From: Plumapathes pennacea
Lineage: Eukaryota > Cnidaria > Anthozoa > Antipatharia > Myriopathidae
NCBI GenBank assembly: GCA_964036295.1
Contig: OZ038467.1
Span: 14,905,670 to 14,969,669, forward strand
DNA: 64,000 bases
Direction: 5' to 3'
The notes under the pieces were generated by a model, which saw only the letters and a program-made list of their open reading frames with translations, was not told the origin of the DNA and did no database searches. This document shows, piece after piece, positions 11,906-24,429 of the stretch (position 1 is the stretch's first letter; every line of letters begins with the position of its first letter). The translations under genes were made by a program, and so were the position numbers.

Positions 11906-14900
11906 TGGTATACGACTCTAGGGCGCCTTCATGGTCACCCTTTTGGAACTGCGCTGTCCCCAAAAGATGATATATGTTTGCCTTCTGGGTGTCGTTGTCT
12001 TGGAACAGTTGCAATATGTTCTTGTAGCCCTGAACAGCTTGGTTAAATTCGCCAAGGTGTACAAGAACTACATTGACAGTTAGGTAGAAAGGACTTACAC
12101 ATACCTCATCTTTAAGAGAAATTTCCAGGTATCTACGAATTGCTAAGACGTACTCTGTCATAATATCTTTAGCCTCATGAATGTTGAGTTTCTTTAAAAC
12201 AGCACTAAACAAATATATCATTTCCAGTATGAATGGTTGATCTTCGACAGCTGCATTCCCAGTCTTCTCCTTTAAGAACAAAGCAGGAACATGTGATACA
12301 TTTGTTGCAGGTTTTTCGTGCGTTTTGTGAGGAGATGTTTCCCGAGATGATTTTGGTAATCTGTCGCACAGTTCGAGAATGTTTCTGGTTAGTAGCTTTG
12401 TCACAGAGTTCGTTGCTTTCTCTGTTGGGATTTGATACGCACTTTGAAGAAGCTCCACTCCTTCGTCTGTTTCACCACGGATTATTAGATCAATCCCTTG
12501 GTAGTACTGAAGTCTTTCATTCAGTTCAACAGGGTGAATGTCCTGCAGCAGCTCTTTTGCTTCTTGCAGCAGCCTTTTGCTTTTTCCGTCAGACCATGTT
12601 ATATACCCAAATGCTTTGGAAAGAAGAAGTTTGAAGTGGTCTGATGTTTGTTGTCGATGCCGAGCTTGCTTAATTGCATTGTCATAAATGTTTTCAAATG
12701 TTTTGGAATCATTATAGTTGATGACACTTAAAAACATTTCTGCTTGTGACAATACACTAACAGCAGTAGTGTAACGTTCTTCAGTTAAGATGCCCTTCAA
12801 AAGAGACTGGATTATGTTCTGATGGTCGACCAAGAACAATCGATAAGCTAGTGAAGACTGCCCTGTGTGAAACTGTGCGTTCAACCTCTCTAATAGGGAA
12901 AGGTAGTGACCAAAGAAGCGACTTTTGGCATCTTGAAACATTTGTTTCATTTCGTCGTTTCTTTTGGCATCCTGAAAAATTTCTTTCATTTCGCCGTTCC
13001 CAATCGATTCGCCAAAGGATCGCAACAATGGATGGATTGTGACTGAGCTATTAAGAGAACTGTGCTGCACTAAGGACTTCAATTCCAATTCTTTTAAAAT
13101 TGTGGCGCCTGCCAACTGTTTCTTCACGTCTAGAACAGCCATTGCGGCGAGGAAATCAAAATAGCCATGGAAAACTGACAAAGAAACAAATGCTTTTTGC
13201 TGCTTAGTTGAAAGACTGCGAAAACAATGTTCAAAGATAACTTGCAGATGGAGTTCTTTTGGGAAGTTGGGCATGTTCAGAACATATAATGCGGTGGAGC
13301 TTATTTCAGCCATCAGCTCTTTCCAATTCGGCTGGAGTCTTCCATTTGTGCTGACAATTGAGGAGACAAGCCTTATGGCTAGAGGAACATCGCCACTTGC
13401 TTTTGTGATGGAATCAATGGCGTCGTCTGGGGCGTCTGGTAGAATCTTCCGCACCAATTCTTTGGACGCAGAATCATCCAACGGTTTGACTCTCACCGGG
13501 GCAGTAGAAAACCAGTCGTTTGCGAGGGATTCTCGTGTGGTAAGCAGCAGCTTAACCTCCTTGGAAGATCTCAGCACCTCCCGCAGAAACTTTAAAAGCT
13601 CCTCTTTATTTGCCAATAAATCGTCTGCATTGTCAAGCAGCAGATAAAGGGGGCTTAAAACTGAGGAAAGCCATTGCAGTACTCTGTCTCGTGCTTTTTC
13701 CTCGGGCGTGTGCTCACTCTGCGGAGACAAGGTGAGGATTCTTTGGGCCATCTCACTAACTGACTTCACCTCTTCAAGAGATATGGACAGCACAACGTGT
13801 CCTTGTGAGTCGAGTTCGTGTCCCACAGCAGTCGCTACAGACGTCTTTCCAAATCCCGGCGAGCCCCACACGCTCACCAGGCGCGTGGGTTCGTTGGTCA
13901 GGTGATTGATAATTTCATTACATTCTTTGACACGTCCAGTGAAGTGAGAGATCATGGGAAGAAGGCGTGATTTGAGTTTAAGGGAAGGGGGATGTCCTGG
14001 AAACATAATTATAATTGCTAAGGATATAAATTATATTGATGATCTATACGGAATGCACTTTATCACAACATCCTGCCACTACCTTAAAAAGGTTCAAAGG
14101 ACGTTTTTCTGGTGAACGTGTATAACAAATACAGATGAAAAACTGACGGATATACAAATACCATATACCATGCATCCTGTAGCCAGGTAGCTGACAACTA
14201 AATAGTTTTCGGCTCACCTTTCAGAAAAACCTTCAGGTCCTCTAATGTCTCCTGCAACTTGTTTAAGTCTCCCTTGACATCTTCAATACCTTCTTGAAGC
14301 TTCAACTTTGCATGAAACTCTACCAAAAGACGTTCCAGCAATCTGTTCACTTTCTTTGTTGGGAAGTCTTCCTGTTTCATTCCCCTGATGTTGTCGATGG
14401 TTCCTGTGCTCAGCCCAAGAGCGGTGAAAGCATCTTTAGCAAGCTTCGCATAATGGTCAAAGGTCTTCTTATCAATGCTCCTAGTTGAAGCCTGGTGAAA
14501 AAGAGCGTTCCTCAGCCGACGTAGCTGATCAATGGCCAGAGTGCACGTTTCATTGTTGTCACCAGTGCTGCTATTCACAGTCGTGTGGAATTCTCTACTT
14601 GGCAACTTCAAAGGTTCCACGTACAGATCACTCAAGGTCTTGAAGTGGCCACTGGACGCATCTGGCAATTTGAAATAATCCGCGAAGATTATGGCTTGGG
14701 ACAGAGCGGTGCAGTCCCAGTCTTTGTAGGACTTGTCTGTGGGGATCTTGCACTTGGCGCCCTTTTTAGTCTTGACATAGTTCCGGACAGCAACTGAGTC
14801 ATCCCAGGGCAGGTTGGTTGGCGGCCCAGCATATCGGTTGTTCCAAAGGGAAACAAACGTTTTACGTATAGCCTCAGGAAACTCATCCAACACAATAGCT

Positions 14901-14950
14901 GCGAACTTGAAGTAGTTCAGCTGCTGATCAGTTAGTCTGTACAGAGACAT
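9576..14950 (-). CDS. Receptor A: HEPN - NB-ARC - TPR STAND protein (NLR-like)
   Basis: The exons are 14950-14218 and 13996-9576, giving 1717 residues. Exon 1 (MSLYRLTDQQ) is a DZIP3-like HEPN domain whose R147-N-x3-H152 (14495-14512) fits the Rx4-6H active site of HEPN RNases, followed by a heptad-like coiled coil at about 205-243. It ends in phase 1 at donor GTGAGC; the acceptor GTTTCCAG restores GGA. Exon 2 holds the P-loop GSPGFGKT (about 289-296), Walker B LLLDNADD (about 363-370), TTR sensor (about 397-399), GDVPLA and IHPLL (about 565-569), as in NB-ARC plus winged helix. About 350 helical residues and then about 20 TPRs of 41 residues follow. The role as a cytosolic immune sensor with RNase output is inferred. 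The array ends at a TGA where other units have a Ser codon (TCA), so the tail is shorter than the ancestral array. It is the best-preserved copy together with D. Confidence 0.87.
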
Positions 14951-16364
14951 GATAACCTGAAAGAGCCAAAGTGGTTTGGCTAATGAAAGTAAAATTATGA
15001 AGTGAGTGATGAGATTGGAAACGAGTAAAAGCAATTTGAGGCGATTATCATTTGGTACTTCCCAAACGCTGGTAAAATGTTTGAAAATCAATCAGTCAAA
15101 ACTTTATTTAGCAGACTTTATGTGTTTAATCATTTTTTCCTGTTTAAGCGGTTTGATACTGGAGATCATTTATATTACTTCACTCTAACAAAACTCACCA
15201 TCGCCCACTTATTAGGCGACTATGATACTACATTTGACAAACATGACCACAGAATGCGATACCACATTCCTCTAAAGGTAACGATTATTGTGCTGCGGTA
15301 TCCTTAATTTTAGCGCAGTTTAATATAAAAGCGGAGTATGGATTTAAAACAGTCTGGCTAGAATTTTTTTCCAAATGTCAATTCTTTGGGAGGTTTTAAA
15401 AGACTTTTATGAACCTGCCCGTGCCTTGGCTCACTAAGGCGCCTTCAACAAAATAATGCCACGGAATTACGGGCATTGACAATATTAAAACTAACTGAAA
15501 CTAACTCCCAACTATAACATGCAGCTGGATTATTACTAGAAAATATGAAAAGAATTATGTTTGTGTCGTAAGCCATATAACGGTCATGACTAATTTGTAC
15601 AATAATGCAATTGCATTACCCAAAGCCTGCTTGATAATTTTTTGTTGCCTTTGCTTCGTTGCCAACTGCACTGAACTTCTGCTTCGGTTCCAGGTTATTT
15701 TGCGCCCATAACTAAAAAAGAAGTTTTAATGAGCAGCGGCTTCATGCATAAGGTAAAAACAGCAGATTAATGAACATTTTCAACTAATAACATTATCTAT
15801 TTTTAACTAATAACAAAATACTATAGTAAGTTGGTTGTGAACGTAAGGGTTAGAGTGCTCTCTAGGAAGACTACTGTTGCTGACCAACATTTCGACTGCC
15901 TGAGCGGAAGTCATCTTCAGAGTCAAGTGAAGAGTCATGACTCTGAAGATGGCTTTCCGCTCAAGGCAGTCGAAACGTCGGTCAGCAACAACAGTCTTGT
16001 CCTGGAGACTACTCTAGCCCGGACGGTCACAACCAACCAACCAACGCACTGTTCTGGGTCCACACTTCTGGGTTCAAACCATTTGAACAAAAACAAAATA
16101 GTTACCAAATGAGGGAAAACATCCTTTGTTTTGTTATGACTTATCTATAAATAAGTCTGATGCAAGATGATGCCAAAACGGAAACGCCTCGAGGAAAAAC
16201 AATTACCGCCCATGCACTCCTTTGTGTTTTGTGTTTTTGTTTTTCTTGTCTCACAAATATTTTAAATAACAAGCGCTTTCGATACACCTTGTTTCATTTC
16301 TATTTATTCGAATTTCAATCAACTAAATTGTCATTTAAGTGTAACGTTAGCTCTTTCTGTTGAT
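14951..16364. other. 5' flank of receptor A (shared with B and D)
   Basis: No gene was recognised. The sequence aligns by eye to 29205-30880 (B) and 49438-50680 (D), so it is a flank shared within the family and probably contains promoter or 5' UTR. I cannot place a TATA box or start site with confidence. It contains the palindrome at 15849-16024. Confidence 0.55.
15849..16024. repeat. Imperfect palindromic element (A copy)
   Basis: The arms carry GTTGCTGACC..TTTCGACTGCC..GAGCGGAAGTCATCTTCAGAGTCA and its near reverse complement on the other side of a short AGTGAAGAG loop. Homologous copies are at about 30130-30320 and 50165-50365. It is a foldback element of a widespread invertebrate type that carries the words CTGAAGA and TCGAAACGTC. 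Confidence 0.75.
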
Positions 16365-18520
16365 TGTCCTGGTCCCTCCAAATGAACAACTGGCACACTT
16401 CTATATATAAAGTACTTTGTGCACGACGTTCGGCAGTATAATTGTATGATCTCGAAAACTTTTATCGTTTTCGGCTTAAAAATTACGTTTTATACTCATT
16501 ACATATCGGCGCCATGGCATGCCTTTTCCACGGAGTCCTGAATATTCTTATCGTTTGTTGACGGAATGCTTATACATACCGAAACATTGTTGAAGTTAAC
16601 TAATCCACCTTCCTGCCATCGGTTTGATTCGTGCTGATTTTCAATGATCGCAAGCAGCTTCCTGAGATTCGTGGCTATATGAATGCCTAAATGGGGCTTT
16701 TAATCTGAACCTCATAGACGACCAATGTATTTTTGATAATTCTTGTGTCATACTTGATTGATTTCATCGCTTACTCTCTCATTTGGTTTTAGTTTCATTA
16801 GAAAAATCTCGCGTCTGTAGGTTTCGGAGGCTTACGCTGACAACTCACTTCTTTAAAATGACATACCTCTAGAATTTCCTTGGGGACTTTTTCCTTTTAA
16901 CGTTGCTTCAAACGAAGACGTCGTTCTTTACTGCGAGCTCCGCCTAGTTTGTCCGACTGTGCACTTACGCCAGCAGTGCTTTCGGCTATGCAGAACAACA
17001 AATTTCAGACCGTCTATGAGTTGGGTACCGTAAGGTTTTTAAGCCTTTAAACTATTTGGTTTATTTTACAGAAAAAAATCTAAGAGAGAGAGAGAGAGGA
17101 CAAACACTGTCATAACTATTGATCATTCGTTTGGAGCCAAACAGTCAGAAACAATTTGATGACGCCATGGTTTTTATCCCACCAGACCGATAGGAGGAGT
17201 CGCTGAATGATGGGGACCACATTCCTCAGAGACGTCGGCTAGCCTTTCGGTATGTAGAACTCAGGCTCTTTTTACACCAACCCTCTTCACTTGAATGTAC
17301 TCCTGTGTCTTTTTGTTTTTGACTCACAAATATTTTGAACAACAAGCACTTTCGGTTTAACTTGTCTCGTTTTGGGCCTATGATAGAATTTTTAACCAAA
17401 TTGTCATTTAAGTATAACGTTAGCTCTTTTTGTTGATTGTCCTGGTCCCTCCAAATAAACAACTGGAACACTTCTATATATAAAGTACTTTTGTATAGAT
17501 ACGCACAACGTTCGGCAGTAATCATATGATTGTTTTCTATCTCGACAAATTTATCGTTTTTAAGCTTAAAACTAACAGTTAATGGCGTCTGTTGTATACT
17601 CATACTCATATCAGCGACATGGCATGCCTTTTCCATGAATTCTTAAATATTTCTATCTTATGTGGACGGAATGCTTTTGCATACCGTAACTGTGTCGAAG
17701 TTAACTAATCCACCTTCTTGCCACCTGTTTGATTCGTGCTGATTTCCAATGATCGCAGACAACTTCCTGTGATTCGTGGCTATATGAATGGCTAAATAGA
17801 GGCTTTTAATCTGAGCCTCATAGACGACCAATGTATTCTTAATAATTCTTAAGTCATACTTGATTGATTTCATCGCTTACTCTCTCAGTTGGCTTTAGTT
17901 TCATTAGAAAAATCTCGCGCTTGTAGGTTGCCGAGGCTAACGCTGACAACTTACTTCTTTAAAGTATTAATTGCCTGGTCCCTTCAAATAAATAACTGGC
18001 ACACATCTATATATGAAGTACTTATGTAAGATATGTGTATGACGTTCGGCAGTAATTATGCATATGGTCGTTTTCCAACTTGACAAATGTTATCGTTTTG
18101 AGCTTAAGAAGAGCAGCTAATGGCGTCTGTTTTTTACTCATTTTAGCGCTATGGCAAGTCTTTGGCATAAACTCTAACATATTTCTATAATATGTTGACG
18201 GAATGCTTTTACATACCGTAACTGCGTCGAAGTTACTAATCAGCTATCCTGCCACCCATTTGGATTTGTGCTGACTTCCAATGATTGCAGACAGCTTCCT
18301 GTGATTCGTAGCTATATGAATGGCTAAGGAGGTTTTTAATCTCAGCCTCATAGACGACCAATGTATTCTTGATAATTCCTAAGTCATACTTGATTGATTT
18401 CATCGCTTACTCTCTCAGTTGGCTTTAGTTTCATTAGAAAAATCTAGAGTCTGTAGGTTGCGGAGAGGTTTAACGCTGACAACTCACTTCTTAAAACTGA
18501 CATACCTCTAGTATTTCCTT
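16365..18520. repeat. About 530-bp tandem repeat block upstream of receptor A (three units)
   Basis: Three diverged units can be aligned by the landmark TTGACGGAATGCTT or its variants at about 16557, 17662 and 18193. Each also carries TCCAATGAT.GCA and TCATAGACGACCAATGTAT. Four units occur upstream of B and one upstream of D. Short GA tracts lie close to the units at 17083-17099 and 18739-18751. No coding frame is conserved across the units. Confidence 0.75.
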
Positions 18521-18878
18521 GGTGACGTTTTCTTTTTAATGTTGGTTAAAACGGAGACGTCGTTCTTTAAGTGAGCTCTGCCTAGTTTGTCCAACTGTGC
18601 GCTTACGTCAGCAGTATTGTCCTTTGGCTGTGCAGTACAAGAGAACTATGGGAACGAATTTGCTTTGGTTGAATGCATGGTAAGAGACCATCTATAAGTT
18701 GGGTACCGTAAGTTTTTTAAGCCTTTAAACTAAATCTGAGAGAGAGAGAGGACAAAGACTGTCATAATTATTGATCCTTCGTTTGAAGCCAACCAGTCAG
18801 AAACAATTTGATGACGCCATGGTTTTTATCCCACCAGACCGACAGGAGGAGGAGCTGAATCAATGGGAACCACATTCG

Positions 18879-19058
18879 TCAGAGAGGTCGGCTCGCCTTT
18901 CGGTATGCAGAACTCAGGCTCTTTTTACACCAACCCTCTTCACTTGAATCAAACATAAACTTTGCGTTAAACAGTAACACTACTATGTTTGATAGTGACA
19001 AACCGAGAGGCACTGGTGCCAAGATGAATGCAAATAGGATTTGGTAGATGAAGGCCAT
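18879..19058 (-). CDS. 59-residue ORF with hydrophobic N-terminus (A copy), unknown
   Basis: It starts MAFIYQILFAFILAP, which looks like a signal peptide or single membrane segment, and ends in a charged, Ser-rich tail (RKASRPL). The duplicate at 33640-33819 has the same length and frame. No family is recognised. The copies differ at 11 residues with few silent changes, so selection on the protein is not evident. It could be a short first exon of an unseen gene. Partial remnants of its 3' end recur at 17226-17290 and near 51600. Confidence 0.3.
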   Translation of the reverse strand: MAFIYQILFAFILAPVPLGLSLSNIVVLLFNAKFMFDSSEEGWCKKSLSSAYRKASRPL

Positions 19059-19764
19059 CTTCACGTGTGTAGGTAAGGAAATGCTTTATAATTTTGTGCA
19101 CTGATTGGATATTTCTACTACACGTCAGTTCTAAATGACACCAAGTTCTTTCTTTATATGCAAAAGATACATGTTCTCCTAACACTTAGCCAAGGCTTGT
19201 AAGATGCAATACAACTTCTTGGTTATCAGTGTCTGTGCTTGATTATATTCCTTTTGGTTCGATAACATCGGAAATCTGATGTCAGGAATAGACGTAAAAC
19301 GTTGTAGTTGATTTATCGGAAAACTTTCAGTCACACATGTTTGTTTTCTTATTATTTCACGGTAAAGGTTTTCTCTTAAACCGAAGCCAGACTAGTAAAC
19401 AACTATTGGTTTTATTTGTATTATTAGAGCTCGAGTTGACTATCATTGCAATTAAATTTCTACGTCACGTTGCTAACTAGAAACGAGCGCTGAAAACGTT
19501 TTAGACTTTCCACCATTTGGAATACGTCGCCGCCATTTTGAATTCTCCTTTAGTCACGTGACGGAGAGACTACTTGTGACACAATACCTCCGTGGCCATT
19601 GTGGTGAGATTGGGAATTTGCGAATCAATATTAGAACAGAAACCTTAGTTACGTACGGTCAACGTACTTTCGATCTCCGAATCTGTCAACATCAACTATG
19701 TTCAGCGGACAGCCATGTGCTTTTTACGAATTTATGTCGCATCACTTAAGCTTTAATAAAAGAC
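19059..19764. other. Intergenic region, no gene recognised
   Basis: It is part of the segmental duplication (copy at 33820-34555). Only short ORFs are present. Confidence 0.45.
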
Positions 19765-21327
19765 TGCCTGACAGCTTGATGGTCAGCTAGCTGGACTGTA
19801 TATATGCAGCCAAGTGTGCCGTAAGAAAAGGATGTCTTTTCATGATCTCCGAGTGCTTTTTCTCCGCATTGTTATACAGCTATAGTAAATCAGACTTAAA
19901 GGCGCCTCCATAATCAGCTAGCTGAAAATTTGTGTTACCAATGTTGTTATAAAAGTTGGATGTCTTCATGATCTCCAAGTAACTTCTGCCTCGTTGCTAC
20001 AGCTTTAGTAAAGAACCCTCGGGCAACTTAGTGATAGCTGGCTACCCGGAACTGTGTACAACCAAGATCGTTGTATATATCTGAGCTATTGTTCTCCGAT
20101 TAATTTCCATCTCATGACTACAACTGTAGTGAGTGAGTCCAGAGAGTCTTGATAGTCAGCTAGCAGAAACTGTGTATCCAAGGTTATTGTAACCGTGTAA
20201 GATCGGGATGTCTCCAAGTAATGTTTGTCGCATCGGTACAGCTTTGGTGTGTGATTCCAGGGCACTTTGACAGTCAGCCAATTGAGACTGTGTGCAGCCA
20301 AGCTTGCCGTAAGAGCTGTATCTTTGTGTTTTCAGGGTAATTCTTGTCAACTCTGTCGCATGCTACAGTTTTGATGTGCAACTTCAGAGTATTTGGCCAA
20401 TACTGTGGAGTGTGCACAGCGAAGTGGGAGTTGCAAAAGAGGGTTTTGCGTTCGTGTTTTCCGAGTAATTTCTGTGGCATTGTTCCAACTTTGGTGTGTT
20501 ACTCCAGGACATTGTGGTAGTCAGCCGTCGCGTCGCACGCAGCTTTACGTTTCGAGAAGATATCAGCACATCTCGCAGACAGTTTGAACTATCTTCTTCA
20601 CATTCTTCCAAATCATCTGTATTGTTAAGAAATACAGATAGAAGGAGATTAAAACCGAGAAAAGCCGTGATTGCAATACTCTGCCTTATGCAGTTTCCTT
20701 GAACGATGTTTGTTCACTTTGCGGACACAAGGTGACGTTTTTTGGGCCATCTCACTGACTTACTTTCGCAACAGTCGCTATGTGACGTCTTTCTATATCC
20801 CGGCGAGCCCCACACGCTCACCAGCCGCGTGGTTTGGATGGTCAGGTGATAGAAATGATATTATCACACTCCTGTAGGCTGAGCATTACTGCAGCTTTGG
20901 TCAGTGTTTCCAGCGCATCCGTGTAGTCATAAAACTGCAACTCTGTCATACAACCAAACTCAGTGCAATGTCAGACATCTGGCATTCGCATCACTATTGC
21001 ATTACTAATTATTCCAGAGCAGTCTTCTTTAAGCTGTTTTGATAAGCTCGTCCTGAGAGCGGGCTTTAACTTCATTTTCTCTGGGTAAATTTGGGCCCAA
21101 TAACGCTTCGAAGCTAGATCAATATGTGATTATTCCAGCCTAAATGTGAACCACTAGTGTGAACAGTCCAGTGCGTTTTCATCATCGCAAATGCGCGTCA
21201 GTATCATTTTTGCATTGATCACAGTACCGATCTCAAATTGATTTCAGCTGGCAATCCTTGACATGTTACTCAATAGCATCTTGATAGTCAGTTATAGCCG
21301 AATATCTGTTTCATTTTGGCCACGGTT
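19765..21327 (-). pseudogene. Relic F: decayed NB-ARC/TPR receptor
   Basis: On the - strand, 19765-20470 contains TPR fragments in several frames, each only one or two repeats long. At 20580-20680 the Walker B neighbourhood (AATCATCTGTATTGTTAAG on +) is recognisable. At 20700-20860 the region coding GHxLDSQ to the P-loop and SVWG is present but internally deleted, with the P-loop codons damaged. Stops and frameshifts are frequent. It is an older relic than B, C or E. Confidence 0.75.
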
Positions 21328-22023
21328 TTAGTCAACAGACAAAGCGGCCAGTTCGTGTTCTTTGAGTATTTTCTGTCGCAATGCTGCAGCTTCGGTGAAT
21401 CCCCCTGAGGCACCTCGATAGTCAGTCAGCATACACATGGCGGCCCTAAGATTGCTGTAAGACTTGACTGTGTCTTCGTGTACTTCAAATAGTCTCTGCC
21501 GTATTGCTAGAGCTTCAGTGTGTGACTCTATAGCACCTTTATAGTCAGCCAGCTCAAACTGTGCGCACCCAAGGTTGCTGTAAGACTGGGCCGTATCTAC
21601 ATGTTCTCCGAGTAGTTTCTGCCGCATTACTAGAGCTTTGGTATGCGACTCCAGGGCACCATGATAGGCACCCAGCTCCAACTGTGCGCAGCCAAGGTTG
21701 CAGTAAGATTGGGCTGTGTTCTTGTTTTCTCCGAGTATTTTCTGTCGCATTTCTACAGCTTTGGTGTACGATTTCACAGCACCTTTGTAGTCGTCCAGTG
21801 AATTTTGTGCGCCGCCAAGGTCGTTGTAAGAGCAAGCTGTGGCTTTATGTTCTCCAAGTAATTTTTGTCGCATTGCTGCAGCTTTGGTCTGTAACTCCAG
21901 AGCCCCTTGATACCAACGGAAACGCGCATTTTCGTCCTGTGAGTCAGCCAGCTTATACTGTGCGCGGCCAAGGTTCCTGTAAGAAAGGGCTGTGTCTTTA
22001 TGTTCTCCAAGTAATTTCTCCAT
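21328..22023 (-). pseudogene. Relic F TPR tail: open frame of about five TPRs
   Basis: The 231-codon open frame runs from KLLGEHKDTALSY to the family C-terminus KILKEHELAALSVD. The repeats are of the NLGCAQFELADYQGALESHTKA subtype also seen in E. One repeat carries a 10-residue insertion (DENARFRWYQ region). No HEPN or NB-ARC exon is joined to it: the frame starts abruptly at 22023, where the segmental duplication begins. It was probably cut off from its 5' part by that event. An alternative is a small TPR-only protein. Confidence 0.6.
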
Positions 22024-22042
22024 TATCGTTATTTACAATTTG

Positions 22043-22817
22043 ACTAGCAAATACAATGTTCCTCGCATTCTGTTTGAATATATATTGACGACTTGTTTTA
22101 TGTTGGCTTAGTTTTATTTTAATCTCTTTCAGTATACTGTGATTGCTTATTTTGCACAGAAAATTAGATGAATCTAAGTTTAGCTTTCATGTGTTTGTTA
22201 GGAATTATCTTTAAGACCTTCACAAGGGCCATCACATAGAAACATGATAATGTGGGAGTTGAGGTAATTGCACAACAAGCGGATTTTTTTTAACGACTTA
22301 ATGCTTTAGTTCCGTGACAATTTTTTAAAGATTTTAAAAGGGTCTTTAATCACGTTTCAGTCGTGTTTGATATATTGCAACTTAAACATTCTTCATGAAT
22401 TTTTCACGGTACTTTTTGATCAAATTCTGTGAAGATACTTAACATATTGACTAGCAAATACAATGTTCCTCGCATTCTGTTTAAATATATTTATGTTGGC
22501 TTAGTTTTATTTTAATCTTTTTCAGCTCTGGTTTTAATCTTCAAGGCTACAGGAATGTAGTCCTGATAACGGATGGGCTGTCAAACACAGAAAGTCACCT
22601 GACACAGCTCAAGTCGTTTGATCTTAAAGCAGGTGGAGCGGAAGTGTTTGTGGTGGCCGTGGGCGGGTTTCAATACGGACTCCAAGAAATCATCAGCATG
22701 GCATCTTCTACAGATGCCCACATCTATCGCGTGAACAGCTTCCAAGGTTTGCTGGAAGTTGTTACACTCATCCCACCATACCCCACGCCATCGGGCCCTA
22801 TGTATAAGTTGCCATAG
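22043..22817 (+). pseudogene. Duplicated VWA intron 2 and last exon, orphaned
   Basis: 22526-22817 repeats VWA exon 3 at the same 292-base length and in open frame, with ITDG intact and one Glu-to-Lys change near the end. There is no copy of exons 1 or 2. Upstream, 22043-22131 matches the end of VWA intron 2. It is followed directly by 22132-22525, which matches the same intron from its beginning, so part of the intron is present twice. Alone it cannot make a VWA domain. Confidence 0.8.
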
Positions 22818-23637
22818 TAACAGAGTTTAAGTTGCCATAGTATTATAGTGATGTCGTTGCTTTGCGTCTGCAAGAGAGCGCCCCAAAACTAACAGTGCAG
22901 CAAATTAACGAATAGGAACAAATGTTTATTTACTCCCTACATACAGACTGTATTACATAGTATATTTACATAAATTTCCCTACTTGAAAAATCCTATAAT
23001 CCTTTGAAGCAAATTCGACCTAAAGCCTGCGTTTCCCTGTAGATCAATGTCGATCGACACAAATCCGCCCTGTTGCTATAGAAACGTTATATTAATAAAT
23101 CTGTGGTCATGAGTATCCTGCTAACTCAGAAGAGTTCTTTTTAAATTGAAACTGCTAAACGTTTTTTATTGTTGCCGTTTCCCAGAATGCAGTGCACACT
23201 ACACCTGTCCATTGAATCGCCAGATTTTAAATCCGGCTCTTGGGTAATATTTCCCGGCATTCTAATTTATCCACTTGTAGAAATAATGCTGCGAAGTTGT
23301 GCTTAACTTACTAAAAATATATTAGCAGTTGCGGCGTACGAAATTCAAAAGTACCAACAAAATGTAACTGATCCTCATCATCTGCAAATAATTTTAAAAA
23401 CGAATTGGGACAACAAATTAATGTAGTTAAACTATAAGAAACACTGATTATCAACTGTTCTGTAGATTATTGACGTCTCATTAGCCTCACAGGCACTTGC
23501 TGTACACCTCTCCGGGTCTGATATTAAACTGTACTTTGCGTTTGTTTATATGCCTGTCTTTAGAGCTTTGTACGGCCAAAGATTGCACGTGGCCGCCTAA
23601 ATGTTTCTGTTTCCTGACTGACTGGTCAGTGTCTATT

Positions 23638-23952
23638 ATGTTCAGCTACGTATATTTACGTAATTCACGGGGTATTCCTTCAATCCTACACCTGTGTCAG
23701 ACGCAGCTCTTAAGCACATGCGCCGAACCTAATGACAACGAGGAAACACCATTGTTTGAGCTATTTTACATTATGTTCGCCACATTTGAGGAGTGGCGTC
23801 TGAAACAGGCCTTGGCAAAGAAACGCAGTGAAGATTTTAATAGTCAGTTCGTTGAAAGTGCCGAGCACAACGTAGACACGGTTCTGTTTTCATGTTTTTT
23901 GAGCAATTTTTGTTACAGTGTGATCCCAGGTGCAAATTCATCGTCAGTATGA
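23638..23952 (+). other. 104-codon ORF, second copy
   Basis: Same length and frame as 8723-9037, within the segmental duplication. Here the frame is open further upstream (from 23497). No domain is recognised. See the first copy for the comparison. Confidence 0.2.
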
Positions 23953-24429
23953 ACTCATGTCGCCGTCCGATTAATTTCAGTCAGCCACTTTTACTGCTTT
24001 AGTATATAAATCCATTGCTTGTTCGCAAATATAGTTATCACCTTTATAGTTTCTTCATGTATTCCAGTAATTTATGCTTCAGTCTTCAGTGTTACTAACA
24101 GCTTTGTCGAATGATCTGGGCCACCATCATAACCAGCCAGCACTGCGTCAGGCAAACGTTGCCCATACGACCCAGTGTGTTGATGTTCTTCCTTTTAATA
24201 TCCTCTCCATTTTAAAGCTTTCGCGAGTGTCTCCGGAGTACCTTGATGGTCAGCCAAGCTTGTTGTTATGAATAATTTGCTAGCTGGAACTTGTGCAGCC
24301 AAGCTCAATGTCATAGCTGGTTCAATCTTCATGTTTTACGAGTAATTTTTGCTCGAGCATTCGTGTGCGAATTTCGGGCACCTTCATAGTCAGCCAGCCG
24401 CTTCAATGTGCAGCCAAGACGTGCCTGGC

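Larger units (their letters stand above)
7184..19900. repeat. Segmental duplication, copy 1 (paired with about 22132-34735)
   Basis: From intron 2 of the VWA gene through its last exon, the 104-codon ORF, receptor gene A and its 5' flank, to the first bases of relic F, the order and sequence are repeated at about 22132-34735. Many stretches of tens of bases are identical by eye, for example the VWA last exon and 8030-9060 versus 22920-23970. The copies differ mainly in the number of TPR units and of the roughly 530-bp flank repeats. The edges are estimated by eye. Confidence 0.85.

Noticed and set aside
10793-12046. Long + strand ORF (417 codons) and similar ones at 9686-10357, 24466-25227 and 58407-59135
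   Set aside because: They are antisense shadows of the 123-bp TPR repeats; the repeat unit happens to be open in that frame. They show no domain and follow the array exactly.
15849-16024. CRISPR-like or regulatory RNA interpretation of the palindrome
   Set aside because: It is a single foldback per site with no spacer array, and the host is eukaryotic.
17226-17636. 136-codon - strand ORF in the roughly 530-bp repeat block, and 31992-32333
   Set aside because: Other units of the same repeat carry frameshifts and stops in this frame, so the repeat is unlikely to code.
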